Shown one piece after another: positions 22,853 through 29,520 of a DNA stretch of 64,000 nucleotides. Numbering within the stretch: position 1 is the stretch's first letter; each line of letters starts with the position of its first letter. Made by a program: the position numbers and the translations under genes. The notes under the pieces are model-generated. The model was not told the origin of the DNA, did not search any database, and saw only the letters and a program-made list of their open reading frames with translations. The stretch comes from CAYQQQ01 sp964420125 (lineage in GTDB: Bacteria; Actinomycetota; Acidimicrobiia; Acidimicrobiales; Microtrichaceae), in the NCBI GenBank assembly GCA_964420125.1, contig CAYQQQ010000015.1, forward strand, positions 28,338-92,337, given 5' to 3'.

Positions 22853-24115
22853 CTAGGCGGACCTAGCAGAAAACGGGTCGCGATCGGTGAGCTTGGCCAG
22901 CACGTAGCGGCCGTACTCCTTGCCGGTGGCGATCACCGGCACCACCAGCAGCGCCCCCACGATCCCGCCCACGTGGATGCCCACCAGCAGGCCGATCATG
23001 ATCGTGGCGGGCGCCAGCTTCACCGCCTTGCCGGTGATGAACGGCGCCATGAGGTTGGCGTGCAGCTGCACCACGACCAGGTAGAGCGCCACCACCAGAA
23101 GGGTGAAGGCCAGCCTCGACCAGTCGAGGCGGGTGGAGCCGAGCGCCAGGGCGGCCAGCACCGGGGGGACGGCGGCGATCACCGGACCGAACGTGGGCAC
23201 CATGTTCAACAGCCCCAGGATCAGGGCGAACATGAACGCCCCCGGCAGCCCGATCAGCCACAGGATGATCCACATCATCAGCCCCACCGTGATGCTGTTG
23301 AACACCTGGCCGTAGAGGTAGCCCCGCCAGATGGACATCGTCTTGGTGGCCAGCCGCTGGGCGTCGCCCTCGTAGGCCGGTGGGACCGCAGAGAGCATCC
23401 CCCGGCGGAACTTCTCGGAGTCCGCGTTGAGGTACATGGCCACCAGCGCCGTGATGATCGCCGACATGAACGCCGCCACCACCGCCGAGCTGATGGTGCG
23501 GGCGGTGGAGCTGAGGTTCCCGAAGAGCGACTCCAGCTGCTGGGAGGACAGCGACAGCCGACGCGAGTCGCCCGAGCCGTCCTCGGCACCCTTCCTCGGC
23601 GGGTTGTCGAGCTTGTCGAGCAGCGGGTCGACGGCCTCGCTGAGGTCGAGGGTGAAGTCCCCCACCTTGATCTCGCGGACGTTGCGCAGCGTGTCCTCGG
23701 CGGAGCTCTTCAGCGAGCGCTCGGCCTCGGGGACGTCGACCTCCCGGGCGGCACCCACCACGCCGTCGGCGATCAGCACGCCGACCACGATGAGGCCGAT
23801 GAACACGACGAGGTAGCTGACCAGCAGCGCCAGGACCCTCGGCATCCGCAGCTTCACGTGCAGCACCCGGATGAGCGGGGAGATGAGGAAGGCGATCAGG
23901 CCCGCCAGCGCCGCCAGGGCGAGCACGTTGCGGCTCAGGTAGAGGATCAGCAGGCACGCCACCACGAAGGCGCTGCCGATGAGGCGCTTGGTGCCGGCGC
24001 TCCAGGAGGGTGAGGGCGCCACGCCGTCGTCGCCGGATGCGTCCGGCGGCGTGGGCTCGTCGTCGGGCGGCGCCGCCTCGTCGGGGTCGTGCTCTGGTGG
24101 GGTGGGGTCGGCCAT
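22853..24115 (-). CDS. AI-2E family (PerM-type) membrane transporter
   Basis: The 420-residue protein has an acidic, Pro-rich cytoplasmic start (about 1-45) and the AI-2E/PerM layout: paired N-terminal helices (SAFVVACLLILYLS, ALAALAGLIAFLISPLI), a soluble middle region (about 110-200), and C-terminal helices with IPNVGP-like signature LLNMVPTFGPVIAAVPPVLAAL. Family members export small molecules such as AI-2 or polyamines, or exchange Na/H; the substrate here is unknown. The ATG at 24115 is chosen over one at 24142 because GGAGGTGA sits just upstream. The TAG stop coincides with the IS630 insertion point, so the native C-terminus may have been altered by a residue or more. Confidence 0.86.
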   Translation of the reverse strand: MADPTPPEHDPDEAAPPDDEPTPPDASGDDGVAPSPSWSAGTKRLIGSAFVVACLLILYLSRNVLALAALAGLIAFLISPLIRVLHVKLRMPRVLALLVSYLVVFIGLIVVGVLIADGVVGAAREVDVPEAERSLKSSAEDTLRNVREIKVGDFTLDLSEAVDPLLDKLDNPPRKGAEDGSGDSRRLSLSSQQLESLFGNLSSTARTISSAVVAAFMSAIITALVAMYLNADSEKFRRGMLSAVPPAYEGDAQRLATKTMSIWRGYLYGQVFNSITVGLMMWIILWLIGLPGAFMFALILGLLNMVPTFGPVIAAVPPVLAALALGSTRLDWSRLAFTLLVVALYLVVVQLHANLMAPFITGKAVKLAPATIMIGLLVGIHVGGIVGALLVVPVIATGKEYGRYVLAKLTDRDPFSARSA

Positions 24116-24239
24116 GGTCACCTCCTCCGGCGACCCCTCCACGCTGCACCGTGGGATGGCCGCCGCGGTGGATCCACCCCGGCCGCATGGGGCCCGAGGG
24201 CCGATTCGGGAGGGGGGCGGGGAACGAGGTGCCCCTGGA

Positions 24240-24245
24240 TACGCT
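24240..24245 (+). promoter_or_regulatory. -10 box TACGCT of the CorA-type gene
   Basis: TACGCT ends 7 bases before the ATG at 24253, and no ribosome binding site fits between, so the transcript is probably leaderless. Confidence 0.5.
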
Positions 24246-24252
24246 GCCCACC

Positions 24253-25224
24253 ATGGACGGCTTCCGCGGCGCCTGCCTGCTCGCGCCAGGGACCCACGTG
24301 GCGGAGCCCACCCCCGAGCAGGTCCGCCAGGTGCGCGACGACGGCGGCGTGCTGTGGCTCGACCTGCACGCGCCGGCCGAAGGGGAGCTGGAGCAGGTCG
24401 GCGAGCTCTTCGGCCTGCACGCCGCCAGCCTCCAGGACTCCATCGACTTCAACCAGCGCACCCGGCTCATCGAGTACGACGGCTACGTCGTGGTGGTCGT
24501 CTACGGAGTCGCCCCGGACAACCGCACCCTGCGGGAGCTGCACGTCTACGTGATGCCCCGCCAGATCATCACGGTGCACCAGAAGCCGATCCCCGAGATC
24601 GAGGCGCTCCAGGAGCGCGCCGCCACGGTGATGAGCACCGCCACCACCGTGCCGGCGCTGCTGTCGCGCATCCTCTCCACGCTGGTGGGCACCTTCGGCG
24701 ACGCCCTGGACGCCATCGACGACGAGCTCACCGAGCTGGAGAAGGCGATCCTGGAGGAGCCCCGCACCGAGGAGCTCCAGCACCTCCAGCAGATCCGCCG
24801 TCGGGTCAACCGCTTCCGCCGGGCGGTCGAGCCGGCGCGCGACCTGGTCGGCGCCGGACGCTTCCTGGTGTTCGACGCCCTGGACGACGTGTCCGAGGAG
24901 GCCCGACGCCACCTGCGCGACGTGGCCATCGACCTCACCGCCATCGGTGACGTGCTCGAGAGCGAGCGGGATCGGCTCACCTCGGTGATGGACGTCTACA
25001 TGAGCCAGGTCAACAACCGCCAGAACGAGATCATGCGCCAGCTCACCGCGGTGTCGACCGTGTTCCTGCCGCTGATGTTCATCACCGGCTTCTTCGGGAT
25101 GAACTTCGGCTACCTGGTGCGCCAGACGACGGGCGGACCTGCGTTCCTGGCCCTCGGCGTCGGGCTCAACCTGGTGGCCATCGCCGTGTCCGCGCTGGTC
25201 ATGAAGCGACGCGGGTGGTGGTGA
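24253..25224 (+). CDS. corA: CorA-family divalent metal ion transporter
   Basis: The 323-residue protein has the CorA plan: an N-terminal alpha/beta domain (VLWLDLHAPAEGELEQVGEL), a long helical stalk (LDAIDDELTELEKAILEE ... VNRFRRAVEPARDLVG ... MDVYMSQVNNRQNEIMRQLT) and two C-terminal membrane helices with the GMN signature in TGFFGMNFGYL (about residues 278-288). It forms a pentameric Mg2+/Co2+ channel in the cytoplasmic membrane. The loop after GMN (VRQTTGGPAF) lacks the usual MPE-type acidic residue. The ATG fits a leaderless promoter 7 bases away. It is transcribed alone. Confidence 0.92.
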   Translation: MDGFRGACLLAPGTHVAEPTPEQVRQVRDDGGVLWLDLHAPAEGELEQVGELFGLHAASLQDSIDFNQRTRLIEYDGYVVVVVYGVAPDNRTLRELHVYVMPRQIITVHQKPIPEIEALQERAATVMSTATTVPALLSRILSTLVGTFGDALDAIDDELTELEKAILEEPRTEELQHLQQIRRRVNRFRRAVEPARDLVGAGRFLVFDALDDVSEEARRHLRDVAIDLTAIGDVLESERDRLTSVMDVYMSQVNNRQNEIMRQLTAVSTVFLPLMFITGFFGMNFGYLVRQTTGGPAFLALGVGLNLVAIAVSALVMKRRGWW

Positions 25225-25245
25225 GCGCTCGGCATCCCGTTCGGG

Positions 25246-25572
25246 CTACATGCGTGGCGTGTCGCTCAGCCCGTCGTTGACCGTCCGGTACATCTCGTAG
25301 ATGTCCTTGCAGCGCTGGCAGACCGGCAGCTGCTTGGGATCGCGGCTCGGCACCCACACGTGGCCGCACAGCGCCTCCAGCGGTGTGCCCTCCACACGGG
25401 CGGCCAGCACCTTGGCCGCCGCGTCCTCGCCCGGCTTGGTCTTGACGATGTGCGCCATGGGGCCGTCCTCGGTCTGCTCCACCTCCTCGGTCACCGTCGT
25501 GGTGGCCGGCCCGGTGCTCAGGGGATGCGTGGCGGTGCTCATCTGCGCGGCGACGGTGCTCATCGGTCCCAT
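25246..25572 (-). CDS. DUF3039 family protein
   Basis: The 108-residue protein has a Thr/Ala-rich start and the conserved DUF3039 body: MAHIVKTKPGEDAAAKVL, GTPLEALCGHVWVPSRDP and LPVCQRCKDIYEMY. The CGH ... CQRC arrangement looks like a zinc knuckle. The family is confined largely to actinobacteria and has no established function. The start lies 15 bases after the stop of the small membrane protein gene on the same strand, so they form an operon. In-frame ATGs at 25563 and 25542 are alternative starts. Confidence 0.85.
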   Translation of the reverse strand: MGPMSTVAAQMSTATHPLSTGPATTTVTEEVEQTEDGPMAHIVKTKPGEDAAAKVLAARVEGTPLEALCGHVWVPSRDPKQLPVCQRCKDIYEMYRTVNDGLSDTPRM

Positions 25573-25587
25573 GATGCCGCGTGGCCC

Positions 25588-25983
25588 TCAGCGCTTCACG
25601 CAGTGCAGCACCCGGTGGTCACCGGCATCGAGCTCGTCGACGGCCTGGAGGCCGTCGCGACGCAGCGCGTCGCGCACCAGGGTGTCGGCCAGCGCCGGGT
25701 CGGCCTCGGCGCCGTCGAGGCTCATCCGCCGCGGCACCTCCAGCGTCCAGGACCGGCCGGGCTCCAGGGTGCGGGCGTGCTCGGCGATCCTTGCGATCAC
25801 CGACTCCAAGGTCGGCAGTGCGTCGGGTCGGGGCGCTGGCTCCACCTCGGCGGCGCGCGCCGCCCGGGCCAGGCGAGCGGCGCGCACCCGGCGCCACTGC
25901 CACCAGGCGAACGGGGCGACCACCACCAGCGCGATCACGAACGACCGCACCAGGACGCCCGAGGACGCTTCCGCCAGCAACAT
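25588..25983 (-). CDS. Small membrane-anchored protein of unknown function
   Basis: The 131-residue protein has one membrane helix near the N-terminus (VRSFVIALVVVAPFAWWQW), a basic juxtamembrane stretch (RRVRAARLARAARAAE), and a soluble domain of about 80 residues (LPTLESVIARIAEHARTLEP ... LVRDALRRDGLQAVDELDAG). No family was recognised. The ATG lies 8 bases after a -10 TAACGT, so little or no leader is expected. It is divergent from the gene at 26011, sharing overlapping -10 boxes, and is co-transcribed with the DUF3039 gene. Confidence 0.7.
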   Translation of the reverse strand: MLLAEASSGVLVRSFVIALVVVAPFAWWQWRRVRAARLARAARAAEVEPAPRPDALPTLESVIARIAEHARTLEPGRSWTLEVPRRMSLDGAEADPALADTLVRDALRRDGLQAVDELDAGDHRVLHCVKR

Positions 25984-25991
25984 CGGCGATG

Positions 25992-26001
25992 ACGTTAACC
26001 T
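25992..26001. promoter_or_regulatory. Overlapping divergent -10 boxes
   Basis: The sequence ACGTTAACCT contains TAACCT on the plus strand (25996-26001, 9 bases before the ATG at 26011) and TAACGT on the minus strand (25997-25992, 8 bases before the ATG at 25983). The two boxes share their TA, so polymerase cannot occupy both promoters at once. Confidence 0.55.
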
Positions 26002-26010
26002 CGGCCCTCC

Positions 26011-26355
26011 ATGGAACCCACCTTCGATCCGCCAGCGTCATCAGTGCCCGACGAGCCGACCTCCGGCCTTCCGGTTCCGGCGGCTGTGGGGTCGACCGGG
26101 CCCGATCTGGACCAGCTCGAGGCCGATGTGGCAGCGGTGGAGTCGGCGATGGAGTCGGTCGACCGCATCGCGGGAGGCACCGAACCGGGACCGGCGCGCG
26201 CGGCCCAGATCGACGCCGTCGTGTCCGCGCAGCGGTTCCCTCTGTCGGCGGAGGCAGCGACCGCGCCTGCGCAGGTTTCGGTCCCTGCGGAGGACACCCC
26301 TGCGGGGATGGGGTTCGGCTCACAGCTGGTCGGGGATCGTCTCCTCGACCAGTAG
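26011..26355 (+). CDS. Small acidic protein, possible TraR/DksA-like relic
   Basis: The 114-residue protein has a Pro/Ser-rich start, then DLDQLEADVAAVESAMESVD, which resembles the coiled-coil of TraR/DksA proteins (LExxEAxLAxVExALxRLDxG). The zinc finger that should follow is absent, and the rest (AAQIDAVVSAQRFPLSAEA) is of low complexity. The resemblance is weak and the call is inference. The 3' end overlaps the convergent histidine phosphatase gene by 36 bases. The start fits a nearly leaderless promoter. Confidence 0.5.
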   Translation: MEPTFDPPASSVPDEPTSGLPVPAAVGSTGPDLDQLEADVAAVESAMESVDRIAGGTEPGPARAAQIDAVVSAQRFPLSAEAATAPAQVSVPAEDTPAGMGFGSQLVGDRLLDQ

Positions 26356-26904
26356 GTGCACGCGGGGGCCGAGCGCCCAGCTGCCGTCGCGGTGCTCCAG
26401 CCATCGTCCACCGAGGTTGGCGAGTCGCTCCCATGACGCCCCGAGCACCCGCTCCACGGCGAAGATCACCCCGGCGTGGGCCACCGCCAGCACGTCGCTG
26501 CGGGGATGCAGCCGGGCGATCCGATCCAGGGCTCCGAACACCCTCTGGTCCACCAGGGTGTCGTCCTCCCATCCCGGCGGCCGGCGACCGTCGTCGAGGA
26601 AGCCGGGGTAGAGGTCCTCGATCTCCGCCCGGGTGAGCCCTTCCCACTCGCCTGCACACCGCTCGGCGAGCCCGCCCTCCTCCATGACGGGGCCGACGCC
26701 GAGCTCCTCGGCGACGAGGTGGGCGGTGTCGGCCGCCCGTTGCAGCGGCGAGCAGTGCACCGCGTCGATGGCGCCGATGGCCTTGGCCGCGTGGAGGGCT
26801 TGTCGCCGGCCGAGCTCCGTCAGGGGCGGGTCCGCCTGGCCCTGCCATCGGCCCTCGGCGTTCCACTCGGACTGTCCGTGGCGGGTGAGCAGCAACCGGG
26901 TCAC
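26320..26904 (-). CDS. Histidine phosphatase (phosphoglycerate mutase family)
   Basis: The 194-residue protein begins MTRLLLTRHGQSEWNAEGRW with the RHG motif that carries the phospho-accepting His. The second catalytic His is in VLAVAHAGVIFAVER, and the acid is in GLAERCAGEWEGL. The fold and length match cofactor-dependent phosphoglycerate mutase-like phosphatases; the substrate is not predictable. The GTG lies exactly 6 bases after -10 TAGCCT (26916-26911, minus strand), pointing to a leaderless transcript. Confidence 0.9.
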   Translation of the reverse strand: MTRLLLTRHGQSEWNAEGRWQGQADPPLTELGRRQALHAAKAIGAIDAVHCSPLQRAADTAHLVAEELGVGPVMEEGGLAERCAGEWEGLTRAEIEDLYPGFLDDGRRPPGWEDDTLVDQRVFGALDRIARLHPRSDVLAVAHAGVIFAVERVLGASWERLANLGGRWLEHRDGSWALGPRVHLLVEETIPDQL

Positions 26905-26910
26905 CCTCGC

Positions 26911-26916
26911 AGGCTA
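26911..26916 (-). promoter_or_regulatory. -10 box TAGCCT of the histidine phosphatase gene
   Basis: On the minus strand TAGCCT is followed by GCGAGG and then the GTG start, a 6-base spacing typical of the leaderless promoters in this window. Confidence 0.55.
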
Positions 26917-26985
26917 CCCACCCCCGCCGTGGCATCCGGGGGTTGGGGCGGGGTGCTCGATGGATGGGCGATGGGCATGGCGGAG

Positions 26986-26991
26986 TAACCT
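26986..26991 (+). promoter_or_regulatory. -10 box TAACCT of the MoaD-like gene
   Basis: TAACCT is followed by CGGCGC and then the GTG start at 26998, again 6 bases and no ribosome binding site. Confidence 0.55.
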
Positions 26992-26997
26992 CGGCGC

Positions 26998-27240
26998 GTG
27001 CCGGAGGTGCGCCTGTTCGCCCAGGCCCGCGACGCCGCGGGGATGTCGTCGACGACGGTGGAGGGATCCACCGTCGCGCAGGTACTCGACGCGCTCGTGG
27101 AGCGCTTCGGGCCGGCGATGGGCGAGGTGGTGGGGATCAGCAAGGTCTGGGTCAACGGCGAGCCGTCGGAGCCGGAGGCGCCGGTGGGGCCGAGCGACGA
27201 GGTCGCGGTGCTGCCCCCGGTGTCGGGAGGGTGCGGGTGA
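26998..27240 (+). CDS. MoaD/ThiS-family sulfur carrier protein
   Basis: The 80-residue protein has the beta-grasp pattern of MoaD: VRLFAQARDAAG, STVAQVLDALVERFG, KVWVNGEPSE and DEVAVLPPVSGG. Sulfur carriers normally end in Gly-Gly, which is adenylated and thiocarboxylated for molybdopterin or thiamin synthesis. Here the diglycine is followed by Cys-Gly before the stop, so the tail would have to be trimmed, or the protein does not act as a standard carrier. The 3' end overlaps the next gene's GTG (GTGA), so the extra codons lie within a coupling region. Confidence 0.82.
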   Translation: MPEVRLFAQARDAAGMSSTTVEGSTVAQVLDALVERFGPAMGEVVGISKVWVNGEPSEPEAPVGPSDEVAVLPPVSGGCG

Positions 27241-28235
27241 GCAAGTCCGCTCCGCCGGCGCGCTCACGGGGCGCTGCCGGCGCCTCGGGCGCGTCCGCTC
27301 CCGGCGGTGCCGCTCGACGCGCCACCCCGACCCGTCCCCCGGCGCGCCCGCCGCGCGCCGCCCGACGGGGACGTGGCGACGCCACCAGCGCCCAGGGCCG
27401 TCCCCCCGGTCGCGCCGGTCGGCGGGCGCGTGCAGCGGATCGCCGGTCCCGGCGGACCGTTCGCCGGGAGAAGGGCCTCGGTCGGTACCTGGTCCGGCCC
27501 GACATCGACGGGCCCAGGGTTCGCATCGGCATCCTGTGGTTCCTCGTGGCGGTCGCGGCGGTGCTCTTCGGCCGGTGGGTGACCACGGCGCTGTGGACCG
27601 CGGTGGCCGCCGCGGCTGCAGCGCAGACCACCAAGGTCTGGCTGAAGGTGCCCCGAGCGACAGGTGCGCCGGGGTGGTCCCCGGTGCTGGCCGCGGTGGG
27701 TGCCGGCGCCATGGCCGCAGCGGCGGGGGTGGGAACGGGCGCGGCTGGTGTGGCGCTGCTGAGCGTGCCGATGCTCGTGGTGCTGATCCACATGGCCGCG
27801 GGCCACAAGCCTGCTATCGCCGGAGCGGCGCTGATCGGCACGGTGCTGGCCGCGGTGCCGGCGATGGCGGTGATCCTGGTGGTTCGGGCCGAGCTGTGGT
27901 CGGGGCTGTTCCTGGTGGTGGCGGTCTCGTTCTACGACGCCGGCTACTTCGTCTCCGCCGCGGAGTCCTCCAGCCGGATCGAGGGCCCGTTGACGGGGAT
28001 CATCGGGGTGATGGCCGTGACCTTCGGTGCGTCCGCCATCGAGGCGGCCCCCTTCGACCGGGTGACGGCCTGGTTGGCGGGTGCGGTGCTGGCGGTGGCC
28101 TGCCCGCTGGGGCAGATGGTGGTGTCGGCCTACCTGCCCGAGCGCGACGCGTCGGTGCCGGCGTTGCGTCGCCTCGACGCCTACCTGTTCGCCGCTCCCC
28201 TCATGCTGGTGGCGGTCTGGAGCCTCACCTCCTGA
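27237..28235 (+). CDS. Multi-pass membrane protein, distant CdsA-like resemblance
   Basis: The 332-residue protein has an 80-residue Arg/Ala/Pro-rich, probably disordered start and then about eight hydrophobic segments from about residue 95 (RIGILWFLVAVAAVLFG) to the end. The string FYDAGYFVSAAESSSRIEG-PLTGIIGV recalls the C-terminal signature of phosphatidate cytidylyltransferase, but the usual SPKKTxEG motif is not present, so CDP-diacylglycerol synthesis is only a possibility. GGGAGG at 27225 precedes the GTG by 6 bases, and the start overlaps the MoaD stop. An in-frame GTG at 27231 is an alternative. Confidence 0.65.
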   Translation: MSKSAPPARSRGAAGASGASAPGGAARRATPTRPPARPPRAARRGRGDATSAQGRPPGRAGRRARAADRRSRRTVRREKGLGRYLVRPDIDGPRVRIGILWFLVAVAAVLFGRWVTTALWTAVAAAAAAQTTKVWLKVPRATGAPGWSPVLAAVGAGAMAAAAGVGTGAAGVALLSVPMLVVLIHMAAGHKPAIAGAALIGTVLAAVPAMAVILVVRAELWSGLFLVVAVSFYDAGYFVSAAESSSRIEGPLTGIIGVMAVTFGASAIEAAPFDRVTAWLAGAVLAVACPLGQMVVSAYLPERDASVPALRRLDAYLFAAPLMLVAVWSLTS

Positions 28236-28310
28236 GCGGCTCCCCGGCCCGTTCCGCGCACCGTCCCCGTGGCGTGTGCGAAACACCGCCTCGGAGCCCT
28301 CGGCAGTGGA

Positions 28311-28316
28311 TACCCT
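28311..28316 (+). promoter_or_regulatory. Candidate -10 box TACCCT of the RsiG-type gene
   Basis: TACCCT lies about 45 bases before the ATG at 28362 and would give a leader of about 40 bases with AGGAG at 28352. This gene is therefore leadered, unlike many of its neighbours. Confidence 0.4.
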
Positions 28317-28361
28317 CGGGGTTGTTGCGCCGAGCCACGCGGTGGGCGGACAGGAGCCAGC

Positions 28362-28883
28362 ATGCGCGTCACCCCCGAGGACCTCATCGCCGTCAACGAG
28401 CCGGAGGACCTGACCGCGCCGTCGATGGTGGAGCTGCGGGCGTTCCGCGACGCCTACCAGGAGGTCGAGAACGGTCTGTCCTACGTGCGACGGGTGGTCC
28501 AGGGCAGGCTCGACACCATCCTCGCCGAGCTCGGCCGCCGGGGCGGCGAGCCGACCGAGACGGACCTCATCCACCTGCTGCCAGAGGTCCTCGCCGCCAA
28601 CGTGCGCGGGCCGGGGTTGCCCCGCCCCACGCGCGACTTCGATCCGCCGCCGTGGGCCGACGACCTCGTCGAGGAGCTCGACGAGGTGCTCACCCCCCAG
28701 CAGATGGCCGACATCGAGCAGCTCAGCGACGCCGAGCTGACCGATGGCGCCGAGCGGATCGCCGAGCTCGAGCGGGAGGTGTCCCAGGCTCGCGCCCGCC
28801 TGCACCGCCGCATCGACCGCATCCAGGAGGAGCTGATCGGTCGCTACCGCGCCGGTGCCAGCGTCGACGACCTGCTGACCTGA
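28362..28883 (+). CDS. rsiG: RsiG-type cyclic-di-GMP-binding anti-sigma protein
   Basis: The 173-residue helical protein carries the RsiG signature E-x3-S-x2-R-x3-Q-x3-D exactly at E36, S40, R43, Q47 and D51 (EVENGLSYVRRVVQGRLD). A second copy at E137, S141, R144, H148 and D152 has Gln replaced by His. In Streptomyces, RsiG uses two such motifs on antiparallel helices to bind a partly intercalated c-di-GMP dimer and then sequesters the sporulation sigma factor WhiG. By homology this protein should hold a sigma factor inactive when c-di-GMP is high. Its sigma partner is not in the window. AGGAG sits 5 bases before the ATG. Confidence 0.8.
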   Translation: MRVTPEDLIAVNEPEDLTAPSMVELRAFRDAYQEVENGLSYVRRVVQGRLDTILAELGRRGGEPTETDLIHLLPEVLAANVRGPGLPRPTRDFDPPPWADDLVEELDEVLTPQQMADIEQLSDAELTDGAERIAELEREVSQARARLHRRIDRIQEELIGRYRAGASVDDLLT

Positions 28884-28947
28884 TGGCGCCCGCCTTGTGA
28901 GCGGTGACTGCTCGCGGTCGGACAACGGCGGTTCGCGTTCGTCGCGT

Positions 28948-28953
28948 TAGCCT
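28948..28953 (+). promoter_or_regulatory. -10 box TAGCCT of the XRE regulator gene
   Basis: TAGCCT, then GGGCGG, then the ATG at 28960: a 6-base spacing and hence a probable leaderless transcript. Confidence 0.55.
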
Positions 28954-28959
28954 GGGCGG

Positions 28960-29376
28960 ATGGCCGACAGGATGAAGGACGACCTCGACCGGCGCTGGAA
29001 CGACCTCGGCGAGTTCATCCGCGAGCAGCGGGCGATCGGCGAGCTGTCCCTGCGCCGGCTCTCGGAGCTGGCCGGCGTGTCGAACCCCTACCTGTCCCAG
29101 ATCGAGCGGGGTCTGCGGCGCCCCTCGGCCGAGATCCTCCAGCAGATCGCCCGAGCCCTGGAGATCTCCGCCGAGACCCTCTACGTGCGGGCGGGCATCC
29201 TGGACGAGCCTGCCGAGCGGATCGACCCCCTGGGAGAGATCCGTCGCGACCCTCGCCTCACCGAGGAGCAGAAGAAGACGCTCATCCGCATCTACGAGTC
29301 GTTCCTGCGCGAGAACGAGCTCTCCGGACCGCCGGCCGAGGCGCCGGAGCCCCGCGCGGACCCCGTGGACGGCTGA
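28960..29376 (+). CDS. XRE-family transcriptional regulator
   Basis: The 138-residue protein has a Cro/C1 helix-turn-helix at about residues 16-70 (LGEFIREQRAIGELSLRRLSE, LAGVSNPYLSQIERGLRRPS, LQQIARALEISAETLYVRAG). A conserved helical tail follows (RLTEEQKKTLIRIYESFLRE), then a short Pro/Glu-rich end. The family is common in actinobacteria, often as a lone regulator; its ligand is not known. It lies between the RsiG-type gene and mshA and has its own leaderless promoter. No target operator was identified. Confidence 0.85.
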   Translation: MADRMKDDLDRRWNDLGEFIREQRAIGELSLRRLSELAGVSNPYLSQIERGLRRPSAEILQQIARALEISAETLYVRAGILDEPAERIDPLGEIRRDPRLTEEQKKTLIRIYESFLRENELSGPPAEAPEPRADPVDG

Positions 29377-29520
29377 CGTACCGGACGGCAGGCGTCCAGG
29401 AGGAGAGCCGCCCGCGCCCGGGCAACCTGACCTGGCCGTGCTCAGGTGCGATCATGGGCCCCGCCATGGCCCAGCAGGGCCACGGGAATGCCCTCGACCT
29501 CCCGAACGCTTGTACACGCC

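Larger units (their letters stand above)
21565..22855. mobile_element. Nested IS remnants: IS21 left end against a truncated IS630 copy
   Basis: The right boundary is sharp: on the minus strand TA is followed by GTGTCCTGTCAGGTTG, fitting an IS630 end at its TA target, and this TA is part of the TAG stop of the AI-2E permease gene. The left part is an IS21-type end with a broken istA start that replaces the C-terminal coding part of the IS630 transposase. No matching IS630 left end or second TA was found, so part of the element has been deleted. Confidence 0.65.
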
